Shown: positions 35,801 to 47,604, counted from the first letter of the stretch. The stretch: 64,000 nucleotides of DNA from Sequoia sempervirens (GCA_007258455.2 VDFB02270651.1:491358711-491422710), one strand, 5' to 3'. Translations and numbers: made by a program. Notes: a model not told the origin generated them from the letters alone.

Positions 35801-36997
35801 TGATGGGGACATGCAACGATAGTGAAGGCCAAAACAAGCAACGATGGCAAGAAGCCATGGCAGGAGCTCGGCGAGGAGAAACTGATAGGGGAAATGGAAA
35901 CAAACCAGCATGAGAGGAGCATAAGTCAGAGATCAGTGGGCTAGAACGGAGCACGGGCCAATAGGCTAAAGAAACCAACAGACCGAGGCCAAAGAACCAG
36001 CAGACCGCATAGTGGAGAAGGCCACAAAAGTGGTAGCAGCCCAAGTGAATAGGGCAAGGGCAGCAGCGGCAATGGTGGGACTTGGCAGCAGCAGCAGAAG
36101 ACTCAACGAGGTTCCAAAGGAGCTCCAAAGAAGAGCATGCAGAGCAGCGATGGAGAAAGGAGGCTCCAATCATGGTGGGGGCTAGCAAAAGAAATGCAGG
36201 ATATTTAAGAACAAAGGCTCCATTGTGAAGACAACGATGACAGCCAAGAAGGAGCCAAAACTAAAAATGGTGAAGACGAAAAACTTGGCAGCGGTTGGCA
36301 AGGAAGAGCACAACGAAGTTAGTGACAGGAGCTCGAAGAGCTCAAGCATGATGACGGCAACAAGAGTCAAAGTTGCGGCCAAAAGAGAACCACAAAAGAC
36401 TCAGCGGCGGCAACCATGAAGTCAAACCAGTAGAGGATCGGGGTTGGCAATGAATGCCAAACAAACATGCAGCAAAAACGCCATCCCTGAAAACCTGCGA
36501 CAAATAAAGAGCTCTAAGTAACAGGAAGAGTTGAAAATGGACGACAAAGAAAAGCTGCAACTGGAAAACATCCAAAGGAAACGTGAAAGGATGAAACGTT
36601 TTAGTGTTCAAAAACATTTTTGAGATCACTTGCAACAATGGACAAAAACTAGAAGAAGTAGATTAAAAATGTAATATTTTCATTGATAATGTCCAAGACA
36701 TGTTTTGGGGAATTCCACCCCTCATCATTAAAAGCGTCTTAACTTTTTAAGGGACAAACAAAATTTTAAAGATTAAAACCTTAAACGTGTGGGAAGTTTT
36801 TGGCATGCAGGGCAAAAAAGGTTGAGGGTGCAGGGTTTCCACGTAAAAAATTCTTGGTGTTATGTGTGTTTTTGATGTGGTGATTGTTTATGCTTTCATG
36901 TTTATATATCAGATATGAGAATAAGTTTAAATTGTATAATTTCTATGACAACTGATTTAACCCCCCATCTCAGTTGTCTATTCTTGTGTTGCCAACA
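32865..36997 (+). repeat. Copia LTR 1, with a 3.1 kb replacement inside
   Basis: It starts TATTGGATATTG (partner TGTTGG) and ends TTGCCAACA. It aligns with LTR 2 from 32865 to 33699 and again from 36831 to 36997. The middle (33700-36830) is unrelated and stands in place of 239 bases of LTR 2 (42362-42600). Confidence 0.85.
33700..36830 (+). repeat. Tandem ~1.4-1.5 kb units of unknown origin inside copia LTR 1
   Basis: Unit 1 is 33700-35206, unit 2 is 35207-36595 and a partial third is 36596-36830. Each unit opens with a shared ~280-350 bp block starting TTTAGGGTTCAAA. A TATAAATA box lies in the first two blocks (33866-33873, 35379-35386). The block is followed by ~1.1 kb of more GC-rich, purine-rich DNA. 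The third block has lost about 108 bp between two ATCA repeats. The layout block-interior-block-interior-block recalls a small tandem LTR element, but I see no TG...CA ends, primer site or protein. Paired minus-strand and plus-strand reading frames recur in both units (for example 34563-34925 and 35757-36188; 34678-34929 and 36225-36419). None matches a family I know. Confidence 0.7.
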
Positions 36998-36999
36998 AT

Positions 37000-37011
37000 T
37001 GGTATCATAGC
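37000..37011 (+). other. Copia primer-binding site 1
   Basis: TGGTATCATAGC lies two bases after LTR 1. It is the tRNA-Met site with one change from TGGTATCAGAGC. Confidence 0.82.
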
Positions 37012-37052
37012 AGGTTCCTCAGAATAATTTTAATAGCTTGAGGTGATCCGGG

Positions 37053-37960
37053 ATGGTGACATATAAGAAGGATAGTCTGAGATTTGATGGAACTAATTAT
37101 TCTTTGTGGAAGACTCGAATGGAGTGTCATCTGAGATGCATTGGTGAACCTTACTGGACAATTACAAAGAATAGGTATATCATCCCACAAATTGGCCCTT
37201 CTACTATAGGTGATATTAAGGAATATGAGTACAATATTAGGGCTAAGGAAGCATTGTTGAATGCTCTAACTGATTCCGAGATGAAAAATGTAATGGAGCT
37301 GAAGACTGCTTATGAGATCTGGAAAAAGTTGGAAACTTTGTATGAAGGTGATACCCATGTGAAGATTGATAAGTTGCAAAGCCTAAAGGGAAGTATGAAA
37401 TGTTGAGAATGGGTGAAGATGAGAACACCATTTCTTTTATGCAGAGAGTGAATGAACTTGTGTGTAGTATCAGATGTGCTAGTGGAACATTGGAAGAATT
37501 AGAGATTGTTGCTAAAGTGCTTAGATCCTTTCTTGTTGCATACAAACACAAAGCTACTGCTATTGAGGAGATTTGGACTATAACAAATGTAACCAAAGAC
37601 ATGTTGATTAGTAAGCTTATTTCTTTTGAGTTAAGTGAGTTTGGTGAATCTCTTCCTAAGACAGAATATGCATTCAAAGCTACTATCTCTTGAAAATATA
37701 AGTAGAGATATGATCCGGGAGAAATTTCTTCTAGAAAAATGTCTAAGTATGAGAAAGAAATGAGAGAGATTGAATAAGAAGAGAGAAAACTAGATGATCT
37801 TGAAGCGCATATTGTCAAGAGGGTAGCCAAAGGAGAAGGTAAGTATAAAGGGAAATTATCTCTTAAATGTTTTTCTTGTAATAAGATAGGTCAATTTTCC
37901 TCAAGGTATCTAGAAAGAGTTCTTAATCCAAGAACTAACAAGCCTAGATTCCAAAGAAAG
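37053..37960 (+). pseudogene. Copia gag, copy 1
   Basis: Starting at 37053 it reads 'LRFDGTNYSLWKTRMECHL', the standard N-terminus of plant copia Gag. A DUF4219/UBN2-like helical region follows: 'EIWKKLETLYEGDTHVKID', then 'MQRVNELVCSIR'. One frameshift falls near 37395. The zinc knuckle near 37868 reads CFSCNKIGQFSSRY, with the His and last Cys lost. Stops occur at 37693 and in the basic linker. It lies in its usual place right after the primer site. Confidence 0.88.
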
Positions 37961-37984
37961 TGTTATTATGTTGTTGATGAAGGT

Positions 37985-39350
37985 GTGACAGATGATGAAT
38001 CTAATAAAGGGAATTTAAGTGAGGATGAATGGTTGTTTATTGCTATCAAGGAAAATGATCCATTACCTACTGAATCTGATACTTGCAAAAATGTGGAGAA
38101 AGCTCTAGGTGTGAAAGTTGAAGAAAAAGATGAATGGGTGATTGACAGTGGATGCTCTCATCACATGATAGGTGATAAAAATAAATTTGTGAACTTGGAA
38201 AAGTATGATGGTGGTGTTGTAATATTTGGTGATGACAAAGTTGGTGTAATTCGTGGTAGAGGATCCATTTCTCTTGATGGTAAGCATAATACTGATGATC
38301 TATATGTGGAAGGTTTAAAGCTTAATATCTTAAGTGTTGGATAGATGGTTGACAAGGGATACATTCTTCAATTCAAAAATGGAAAGTGTAGAATATTGGG
38401 GAGTTCTAGAAATGTGATTTCATTTGGTACAAAGATAAAAGGTAATATCTTTCACCTAAGTGCTATTGGTAAAATTTGTCTGATTGTTCAAGTTGATGAA
38501 AGTTGGTTGGGGCATAGGAGAATGTGTCATGTAAACTTTGATAATATTATCAAGATAATTTCTACTTAGGAAGTGAGAGATCTTCCTAAGTTGATAAAAC
38601 CTACTAATACTATATGCAAGGAATGTCAGTTAGGGAAACATACTAGAGTTTCATTCTTGAGCAAATAGCATTGTTCAAAAGAATTGTTGGAGCTTGTGCA
38701 TATTAACTTGTTTGGTCCTTCTAGAGCCAAAAGTTTACAAGGAGACAGGTATTTCATGTTACTTATTGATGATTATTCTAGATTGATGTGGGTTACTTTC
38801 GTAAGGGAAAAATTTGAAGCTCTAAAGAAATTCAAGATTTTTAAGGCTATGGCTGAGATAGAGATAGGTCTGAAGATTAAATCTTTGAGATTAGATAGAG
38901 GTGGTGAATTCACTTCCAGTGAGTTTAATTCTTTTTGTGAAGAGCATGGGATAAAGAGACAATTATCTGCCCCATGGACCCCCTCAACAAAATGGAGTTA
39001 TGGAAAGGAAGAACAAGACAATTCAAGAAGTTGCTAGGACCATGATGTTGGGAGGAAATGTTCCACATGTATCTACTAGTGAGAAGCTATGAGTACTATC
39101 GTTTACACTCTCAACTAGGTACATGTCAAAGGTGATACTAGTAAGAATCCTTATGAGCTATGGTATGGTCATGAGTCTACTATTAGATACTTCAAAATCT
39201 TTGGGAGTAAATGTTAAATCAAAAGAGATGAAGATAGAGGAAAGTTTGATGCTAGAAGTGATGAAGGAATCTTTCTTGGTTATTCCACTAAAAGTAAAGC
39301 CTACCGGTGCTACAATAAGAGATTGAGGAATGTAATTGAAAGTGTTAATG
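37985..39350 (+). pseudogene. Copia protease and integrase, copy 1
   Basis: The protease active site 'WVIDSGCSHHM' lies near 38135-38167. 'LYVEGLKLNILSVG' and the GAG-pre-integrase 'HRRMCHVNFDNI' follow. The integrase core has 'FGPSRAKSLQGDRYFMLLID' (first Asp), 'DYSRLMWVTF' and 'LRLDRGGEF' (second Asp). Then comes 'YGKEEQDNSR', which looks frameshifted relative to the usual NGVxERKNR block with the Glu. Several stops are present, for example at 38342 and 38567. The rest of the integrase is shifted and runs to ~39350. Confidence 0.88.
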
Positions 39351-39649
39351 TCAAGGTTGATGAAGACACAATTAGACTATCCAGAACCTATGGATATGAT
39401 TCAGACAATCAAAATGACAGTTCAGATAAAGTAAAGAAAGTTCAAACTCCAAATCAAGTTCAGATCATTCTGATGAATTAGGAAAATCAAGAGGAAGGAA
39501 CTAGTGAAAGTGTAGAAGTGAGATCACAATAGCCTAAAGTTCAAGAACATCCTAAGACTCCAAGGTATGTAAGACTAAATCATTCAGAAGATCAGATTAT
39601 TGGTGATAAGAACAAAGGTGTTCAAACTAGGAGAAAAATTGTAGAAGAA

Positions 39650-41203
39650 TATTGTTTGATCTCAAAGACTGGGCCTAATAGTGTCAATGAAGCATGCAAA
39701 GATGAACATTGGGTGGAAGCAATGAAAGAAGAACTACTAAAAATTGAGAAGAATGATACATGGATTCTTGTTCCTAGACCTAAGGACAAAAATGTAATTG
39801 GAACTAAGTGGGTATTTCAGAACAAACTGAATGAACAAGGTGAAGTTGCTAGAAACAAAGCAAGACTTGTGTGTAAAGGATATTCTCAGATGGAAGGAAT
39901 TGGATTTGAAGAAAAAATTTCTCTTGTTGCTAGGATTGAAGCTATGAGACTATTTATTGCTTATGTTGCTTACAAAAACTTCAAGGTTTATCAAATGGAT
40001 TATCAATTCAACATTTCTAAATGGTGAACTAGAAAAGAAGTGTATATTGAGCAACCTGATGGATTTCAATTGACTGATCAAGGAGATATGGTTTGTCAGT
40101 TGAAGAAAGCATTGTATGGACTTAGGCAAGCCCCAAGAGCATGGTATGCCAGATTGGACAAGTATTTGTTGAAGCTTGGATTTAATAAAGTTATTGTTGT
40201 TAGTAATTTGTATTTCAATATTGATCATGATAAATATTTGATTGTTGAAGGCTTTGTTGATGATATCATTTTTGGAGGAGATGATAGTTTGTGCATGAAT
40301 TTTGTTGATGAGATGCAGAGTGAGTTTGAGATGTGTATGATTGGATATGAAATTATTTTTGGGATTGCAAATTACTCAGCTAGATAGAGGGATCTTTATA
40401 TCTCAGTCCAAGTATGTGAAAGAATTGCTAAAGAAGTTTTGTATGGAAGATTCAAAGCTAGTTGGTACACTTATGGTGAACGGATGTAAATTAACACAAG
40501 ATGATGATTCTCCTAAAACAAATCAGACTAGATACAGATCTGTGATTAGTGGATTGCTCTATTCGACTCAAACTAGACCTGATATCATGAATGGCGTATG
40601 CATTATTGCAAGATTTCAAGTTGATCCTAAGGAATCTCATGTGACAGCTATGAAGAGGATTTTCAGGTACTTGAAGGGGATGGTTGATTTTGGCCTATGG
40701 TATCCTAAAGAAGATGACCTTACTTTGAGTGCTTTTACTGATGCTGATTAGGCAGGAGATGTGAATGACGGAAAGAGTACTAGTGGTGGTGCATTTTCTT
40801 GGGAAGGAAGTTGATTTCATGGTTAAGTAAGAAGTAGAATGCCATTTCTTTATCTATTGTAGAGGAAGAATACATTGTTGCTGCTAACAATTGTACTCAA
40901 GTATTGTGGATGAAGCAGATGTTGAAAGATATCATAGTTATGTCTAGTGAACCTATTGCTATATTTTGTGATAATTCAAGTGCAATTAATATTTCTAAGA
41001 ATTCGATGTTGCATTCAAAAACCAAGCATATATCTATCAAGTTTCACTTTTCGAGAGAGAAGGTGAGTGAAAAGGAAGTCAGATTGGAGTATGTTCCCAC
41101 TAAGGAATAGATTGTAGATATGTTTACCAAGCCCTTTCCTAAGGATACTTTTGAGTATCTTAGAGGGAAGCTAGGGGTGATTACCCCTCCTAATCGGAAT
41201 TAA
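39650..41203 (+). pseudogene. Copia reverse transcriptase and RNase H, copy 1
   Basis: The reverse transcriptase opens with '[20 protein letters not shown]', then '[20 protein letters not shown]', 'LKKALYGLRQAPRAWY' and the catalytic 'VEGFVDDIIFGG' (FVDD at 40253-40264). RNase H follows with 'FTDAD*AGDVNDGKSTSGG' (the stop replaces Trp), 'IFCDNSSAINISKN' and 'HSKTKHISIKFHF'. It ends at TAA 41201. The end 'LRGKLGVI' is typical of copia Pol. A few frameshifts and stops inactivate it. Only this interior copy retains the reverse transcriptase. Confidence 0.9.
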
Positions 41204-41493
41204 GATGCATTGACTTGCATCAGTCTGTGCATTTCATAGTCATATCTTGTGATCCAGATTGATGTTGTGGTGGCTACTACTCAAGGGGAGTGGTCAGATG
41301 TTTAGAAATGTAGTTCAAATCTTGTGTGGAGAAAGATAATGTGTATCTTTGTCATTGATATGAAAGGCGGAGAAGAGTCATGTGAAAATTTGTGAAAGAG
41401 TTAAGGAGAAAAGAGTCAAAATCTAAGGGGCAAAAAGTGCTAAGAGAAATTTGTGTTGATGGTGTTTTTTCACATCATGTGTTGCCATCAATG

Positions 41494-41506
41494 CCAAAGG
41501 GGGAGA
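41494..41506 (+). other. Copia polypurine tract
   Basis: CCAAAGGGGGAGA lies one base before LTR 2 and is the typical copia plus-strand primer. Confidence 0.85.
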
Positions 41507-41507
41507 T

Positions 41508-42765
41508 TGTTGGATATTGTAGATATGTGGTTTTCATTGATGTCAACACTATTGGCATTAATGTCTTTAAGGTTGTATATGTTGAGGATATTGAGAAAAT
41601 TGTAATAAAATAAGTTGTAGGTTGTCGGTGGTGCAGTGAAGTTTAGCATGTTGGATAGCTTAGTATATTGATGATAAGAGGTTATGGATTAAAAGGTTTG
41701 TTGACCAGCATATCTATTTTATACACATGAAGTTTTAGAGGTTCGCATGAATATTTGATTGAGTTATGAGTATATGTGTTCTAACAGTTGTTCTATTGCT
41801 TTAGTTGGTGTTCTTGAGAGAAGATGATGTGATTCTAGTAATTTATTTGTTGTGGATGCTTATGTGGTAATTCATGATGCTTGTGGATAATTCTAGATCT
41901 TTCTCTATCTTTTTTCATGGCCTGCATTGATCGTTGTGTTCGCGATTGGTGATTTTCTTCTGTGAGTTCATATTTTTCATGATCCTAGCCAACAGGGTGA
42001 TTGTAGCGTGTTGCAGATCTTTGAGGTATAATTGTTTAAGGTGTTTCATGTTCAAGACATGTTGTTTTGGGTCCATACTATGTTTTTTATGACATTGCAC
42101 TATGTTTTTTTTTACATTGTTTGTTGTGCATTGATAATGGTTCATTGATTTGGGTCATCAGTTTGTACACGTTTTATATTTTGTTGGGTTGACATGTAGC
42201 TGATGTTATCCTTAGTTGCAGATATATATGATCGATTGTTTATAACATTTGAAGGCATGGTGTGTGATTTATGTTGTGTTGTATGTGAATAATGTTCTAA
42301 TCTTTCGAAGGAAGAAGTAAAGCGTAAAGAAGAGTGAGTAGAGGAAAGTGTTTATGTGCTTAATCGGAACTGTAATCAAGCATTAGAAGATGCTATTTTC
42401 TCAGTTCAAAATCTTTTGGATATAATTTGAATGTGACTGTAAGGTAGTGAGTCTTACTTTGGATAGTAAGCCTTTTGTATTTGAGCAGTGAGCTTTAGGT
42501 AGTGTGACTAAATGCATGTGCATTCCCCATTTATAATCCTTTTATACTTTTAATAGAGTATAATCTTGTGGATTAACCTCCACTGTGGTTTTTCCCCTAA
42601 CAGGGTTTCCATGTAAAAAAATCTTGGTGTTATGTGTGTTTTTGATGTGGTGATTGTTTATGATTTCATTTTTATATATCAAATCTAAGAATAAGTTTAA
42701 TTTGTATAATTTATGTGACAACTGATTCACCCCCCTCTTAGTTGTTTGCTTTTGTGTTGCCAAAA
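41508..42765 (+). repeat. Copia LTR 2 (uninterrupted)
   Basis: It starts TGTTGGATATTG and ends TTGCCAAAA at the place where LTR 1 has CCAACA. At 1258 bp it gives the unbroken LTR length of this family. Confidence 0.87.
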
Positions 42766-42767
42766 AT

Positions 42768-42779
42768 TGGTATCAGAGT
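42768..42779 (+). other. Copia primer-binding site 2
   Basis: TGGTATCAGAGT lies two bases after LTR 2, confirming that a second interior starts here. Confidence 0.85.
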
Positions 42780-42820
42780 ATGTTCCTTGAAAGAAGTTTA
42801 ATAGCTTGAGGTGATTCAGA

Positions 42821-45140
42821 ATGGTGACATATAAGAAGCATATTTTGAGATTTGATGGAACTAATTATTCTTTGTGCAAGACTCGAATGGAGTGTCATCT
42901 AAGATGCATTGGTGAACCTTACTAGAAAATTACAAAGAATAGGTATATCATCCTATAGAATAGTCCTACTACAGGTGAGATTAAGGAAGCCGAGTACAAT
43001 ATCAGGGCTAAGCAAGCATTGTTGAGTGCTCTAACTAATTTCGAGATGAAAAATGTAATGGAGTTGAAGACTACATATGAGATATGGAAAATTTTGGAAA
43101 TTTTGTATGAAGGTGATACCCATGTGAAGATTGATAAGCTACAAAGCCTGAAAGGGAAATATGAAATTTGTTGAGAATGGGTGAAGATGATAACATCACT
43201 TCTCTTATGTAGAGAGTGAATAAATTTTTTTGTAGTATCAAATGTGTTGGTGGAACATTGGAAGAATCAGAGATTGTTGCTACAGTGATCAAATCCTTGC
43301 TTGCTGCATACAAACACAAAGCTACTACTATTGAGGAGATTTGGACTATGAAAAATGTAACCAAAGACATGTTGATTGGTAAGCTTATTACTTTTGAGTT
43401 AAGTGAGTTTGGTGAATCTCTTCCTAAGACAGAATCTACATTCAAAGCTACTATCTCTGAAAAAGATAAGTAGAGATATGATCTGGGAGAAAGTTCTTCT
43501 AGAAAAATGTCCAAGTATGAGCAAGAAATGAGAGATATTGAAGAAGAGAGAAAACTAGATGAGCTTCAAGCACTTATTGTCAAGAGGGTAGCCAAAGGAG
43601 AAGGTAAGTATAAAGGGAAATTGCCTCTTAAATTTTTTTCTCGTAATAAGATAGGTCATTTTGCCTCAAGGTGTCTGGAAAGAGTTCCTAAGCCAAGAAA
43701 TAACAAGCCTAGATTCCAAAGAAAGCATTATTATGTTGCTAATGAAGGTGTGATAGATGATGAATCTAATAAAGAGATTTTAAGTGAGGATGAATGGGTA
43801 TTTATTACTATGAAGGAAAATGATCTAGTACCTACTAAATCTGCTAGTTGCACAAATGTGGAGGAAGCTCTAGCTACCAGAGTTGAAGAAAAAGATAAAT
43901 GGGTGATTGACAGTGGATGCTCTCATCACATGATAAGTGATAAAAATAAATTTGTGGACTTGGAAAGTATGATGGTGGTGTTGTAAGATTTGGTGATGAC
44001 AAAGTTGGTGTAATTCATGGCAAAGGATCCATTTCTATTGATGGTAAGCATAATACTGATGATGTTCTATATGTGGAAGGTTTGAAGCATAATCTCTTAA
44101 GTGTTGGACAGATGGTTGACAAGGGATAGAATCTTCAATTCAAAAATGGAAAGTGTAGAATATTGTGGAGTTCCAAAAATGTGTTTGCATCTAGTACAAA
44201 AATAAAATGTAATATTTTTCACCTAAGTGCTTCTAGTAAAATATGTCTGATTGCTGAAGTTGATGAAAGTTGGTTGTGGCATAGGAGAATGTGTCATGTA
44301 AACTTTGATAATATTATCAAGATAAGTTCTACTCAAGAAGTGAGAGATATTCCTAAGTTGATAAAACCTACAAACACTATATGCAAGGAATTTCAGTTAG
44401 GGAAACATACTAGAGTTTCATTCCTAAGCAAATAACATTGTTCAAAAGAAGTGTTGGAGCTTGTGCATACTGACTTGTTTGGTCCTTCTAAAGTCAAAAG
44501 TTTACAAGGAGATAGGTATTTCATGTTACTTATTTATGATTATTCTAGATTGATGTGGGTTACCTTCTAAAGGGACAAATATAAAGCTCTAGAGAAATTC
44601 AATATTTTTAAGGCTATGGTTGAGACAAAGACGGGTCTAAAGATTAAATGTATGAGATCAGATAGAGGTGGTGAATTCACTTTTGGTGAGTTTAATTCTT
44701 TTTGTGAAGAACATGGGATAAAGAGACAATTATCTGCCCCATGGACCCCTCAATAAATGGAGTTGTGGAAAGGAAGAATAGGACAATTCAATAAGCTGCT
44801 AGGACCATGATGCTGGAAGGAAATGTTCCACATGTATCTACTAGAGAGAAGTTGTGAGTACGGCCATTTACACTCTCAACTGGGTACATGTCAAAAGTGA
44901 TACTGTTAAGACTCCTTATGAGCTATGGTATGGTCATAAGCCTACTATTAGATACTTCAAAATCTTTAGGAGTAAATTCTATATCAAAAGAGATGATGAT
45001 AGAGGAAAGTTTGATGCTAGAAGTAATGAAGGAATATTTCTTGGTTATTGTACTAAAAGTAAAGCCTATCGGTGCTACAATAAGAGATTGAGGAAATTAA
45101 TTGAAAGTGTTAATGTCAAGTTTTATGAAGACACATTTAA
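42821..45140 (+). pseudogene. Copia gag-protease-integrase, copy 2 (truncated)
   Basis: This is the homologue of 37053-39370. Gag starts at 42821 with 'LRFDGTNYSLCKTRMECHL'. The linker and knuckle region at 43507 has 'RNKIGHFASRC', where the first two Cys are lost. The protease 'WVIDSGCSHHM' lies near 43900. The integrase runs through 'HRRMCHVNFDNI', 'SDRGGEF'-type sequence and 'TLNWVHVKSDTVKTPYELWY' (44854-45150). Frameshifts and stops are frequent. It ends abruptly near 45140; reverse transcriptase and RNase H are absent. Confidence 0.87.
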
Positions 45141-45149
45141 ACCATTCTA

Positions 45150-45640
45150 GAGTGAAGGAGGTTGATTCTAGTAAGTGCAATTTCACAGAATGGGATGCAA
45201 GCTTGCATTGTAGTCTTAATGGCCTTTGGGCTCCTCCTACATAACTGGTGAGGGGGGATCCAAAACTTTGGAAAAGAGGAATTCTACACAATGGGCACCC
45301 CTAAAGCCATGTTGGTTCAAGCTAAACTTTGATGGCACCTCATGGGGCTACCCAAGCGATTCAAGGGCTAGTTGCATAGTTCATGATTGGCAAGGAAAGA
45401 TAGTTGGTCAGTTGGAAAAACCCTTGTTGAAGGAAACAAATAACAAGGTGGAAATGCAAGCAACAATCCTCAACTTCAAGTTGTGTAAGAAGATGAAGAT
45501 AACAAATTTGGCCATTGAAGGTGACTCCACACTAATAATCAATGCTCTCAAGATGAGAAAGGTGCTCAATTGGAAATTGGTAACAAGCAGTGCAAACTTT
45601 AGTGGCCAATATTTTCCAATTGACGAATTCTAGGAATCGG
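45150..45640 (+). pseudogene. LINE RNase H tail (probable last part of LINE-A)
   Basis: The plus strand reads 'NFTEWDASLHCSLNGLW', then after a frameshift 'CWFKLNFDGTSWGYPSDSR', 'NNKVEMQA' and 'LAIEGDSTLIINAL'. These are the first three acidic positions of the RNase H domain at the C-terminus of plant LINE ORF2. The orientation and domain are exactly what LINE-A lacks after 19739. A deletion probably removed the copia 3' end, the edge of the element 3 LTR and some LINE sequence between them. It could instead be an independent LINE fragment. Confidence 0.7.
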
Positions 45641-45886
45641 CCAAGTCCAAATTGGCGAATTTCTCACACCCAACAGGATGTCCAAATCGCCCGAATTTTA
45701 TGAACTATAGGTTCAATGAATGTACATTCACCAATGAGTCTTTTTATGAGGCATATTTAAGCAACAAATTTTCAATTTTCAAACTACGCATTTCAATTGG
45801 AACGACTAATATTTTTTCCTGGAATCCTAAAAGCATTTAATAAAACACCTACATATTCGCTAATACTATTAAAACAACATTGCATC

Positions 45887-46030
45887 AGGACCCATTTCGC
45901 CAATTAAAATTTACAAATAGGTTCTTGTGAAGACCCATTTCACCAATTAAAATTTATAAATAGTTGCTCATGAGGACCTATTTTTCCAATAACATTAAAA
46001 AATAACTACATTTGAGGACACATTTCACCT
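45887..46030 (+). repeat. Degenerate ~43 bp tandem repeat
   Basis: GACCCATTTCGCCAATTAAA-like units begin near 45887, 45930, 45972 and 46013. The last two have decayed. Confidence 0.65.
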
Positions 46031-46319
46031 TGAAAATTACAACGTATCATTGTATAAGCACGAGGGATTCGCCAAATTTTTAATATACCATTTAAATATC
46101 CCGCAAAATTCACCAAATATTGAATCATGGATTGATATAATATCAAAAGTGTCATTTATTCTTACAAAATTTTTTCGGTTCCAAGGTTGTACTTCTCAAT
46201 TCGGAAGTTAGGGAAAGCCGAAAACGTAGACTTAAAAGGTGAGTGATCATTTCTTCATAGTGTTATTAGTTATAATAATAGATTTTCTTTATCTCTTTTC
46301 CATTCTTTATTCAACAAAG

Positions 46320-46530
46320 TGAACCTTAGAACCAAACTCTGAAGCTTCAATGTTTTCGAAACCTTCGACCCACCAAGTAGAAAGATGACCAAGAAAGACT
46401 TGCAACTCAACAAAGTGAACCATCAACCAAGTTGGGGAATTGGGAATTTATGAAAATTTAGAACCTTGCGACAAGGTTATAAAACTATGAGGACTAGCCA
46501 CTAAGGTTAGGAAAAGCCAAAAAAATTATA
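46320..46530 (+). repeat. Dispersed repeat, copy 1 of 3
   Basis: It contains GAACCTTAGAACCAAA, TCTGAAG, TTTTCGAAACC and AACCAAGTTGGGGAAT. The same string of blocks recurs at about 56535-56770 and, shorter, at 60055-60175. Copies 1 and 2 flank the LINE-B region. Confidence 0.7.
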
Positions 46531-47039
46531 TTGTATTCCATGGTATTGAATTTGATATGTGATTCTGCATCATTTTTAAAGATCAACACTTATCACACTA
46601 CTTATAAATTCCTATTGCATTTCCATTCACACAATCTTTGATAAATAATTGAAAGGAATATTATTAATTCATTCCTTGAACATAAGCTAATAGTTCAACA
46701 TCCATAACTTATAAGTTATAAGCTAACAAAAGCTAATAGTTCAACATAAATAACTTATAAAGGCATCCACCCAACTTAAACAATAAAAGCTTAAACTACC
46801 CAATCACCTAAATTATATTAAGAAATAGTTACACATCCATCACCATAAAATATTTATTCATAGATAAACATTCCACAACAATGAATCTATCTAAAAATCT
46901 ATCATTCCAATAATAGACAATCCACTGGAAAATATAGAGTTTTTTTTGTCTTGATAATGGTTTCTTGAAGACAACCATTTTAGAAATTAAAATAAAAAGT
47001 CTTTGAAGTATCAAGAGAGCCAAATTAAAGAAAATAACA

Positions 47040-47480
47040 TAAAATCTAAAAAATAAACAACAGTCCCACTCCCAGCATCGACTCCTTCGCTTTCAATTAT
47101 TTCCACCTCCTTCTCCTTCAGTAACACCTCATGTGCCTTTACTCTTTGCCAGTATTTTGGGTACTTGGTGACAATTGTGGTGATGTTTTTGCTTCTTGGA
47201 GTTGTAGTAATCTATAACTTGATTCTCCATGTGACCAAAGAATTTTTAGACTCAACCAACATCTGAGATCTTCTCTCTTCTCCACATTTATAAGTCTTCA
47301 GGTGGATCTCCATTCCACTGAGTTTCAAGAAGGACTCCCATGTCACTGTAGTAGGATCAACTATTTCTTTCTTGAATATATCTCTAAACTTTAGAGAGAT
47401 CTATCTTATGTCTAGAATGTTTTTGAAAGAGGAAAAAATGGGTTTTACAGGGACCTGAAACCACAAAGTTTACAAAATAA
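47040..47480 (-). pseudogene. Coding-like remnant of unknown identity
   Basis: One minus-strand frame reads 'VDPTTVTWESFLKLSGMEI', 'EERRSQMLVESKNSLVTW' and 'ITTIVTKYPKYWQRV', with a TAG where Gln would fit. I recognise no family. It lies ~120 bases downstream of, and in the same direction as, the ORF1-like pseudogene at 47605. Confidence 0.35.
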
Positions 47481-47604
47481 AGAGAAAGTCAATAATGACA
47501 ACATAGATAGAAAGAAAGTTAAAAAACAATAGTAAATGACCATAGCCATCAAAAAGGCCAGGAAAGGCCACAAAACCAAAAACCAGCCAAAAAGCCAGCA
47601 GTAG

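Larger units (their letters stand above)
32865..45140 (+). mobile_element. Tandem Ty1/copia element: LTR-interior-LTR-partial interior
   Basis: Two copia LTRs (32865-36997 and 41508-42765) alternate with two interiors (36998-41507, and 42766 to about 45140). Both interiors start with a tRNA-Met-type primer site and the same gag start. The second stops inside pol, at the equivalent of ~39370 in the first; everything downstream, including a third LTR, is lost. The domain order protease, integrase, reverse transcriptase and RNase H marks Ty1/copia. It was inserted in the edge of the element 3 5' LTR. Confidence 0.88.
45641..47039. other. Non-coding spacer with short repeats
   Basis: No coding signal was found. 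45887-46030 holds four degenerate ~43 bp units (AGGACCCATTTCGCCAATTA-like). A dispersed repeat lies at about 46320-46530 (see separate entry). The remainder is AT-rich and featureless. Confidence 0.6.

Noticed and set aside
34290..36382. Overlapping minus-strand reading frames rich in Ser, Leu, Cys and Phe
   Set aside because: They occur in several frames of a purine-rich, more GC-rich tandem unit, have no motif, and differ in breakpoints between the two units; best explained by base composition.
37243..37830. Minus-strand frame of 195 codons
   Set aside because: It is antisense to copia gag; a similar antisense frame appears over the second gag copy (43071-43514).
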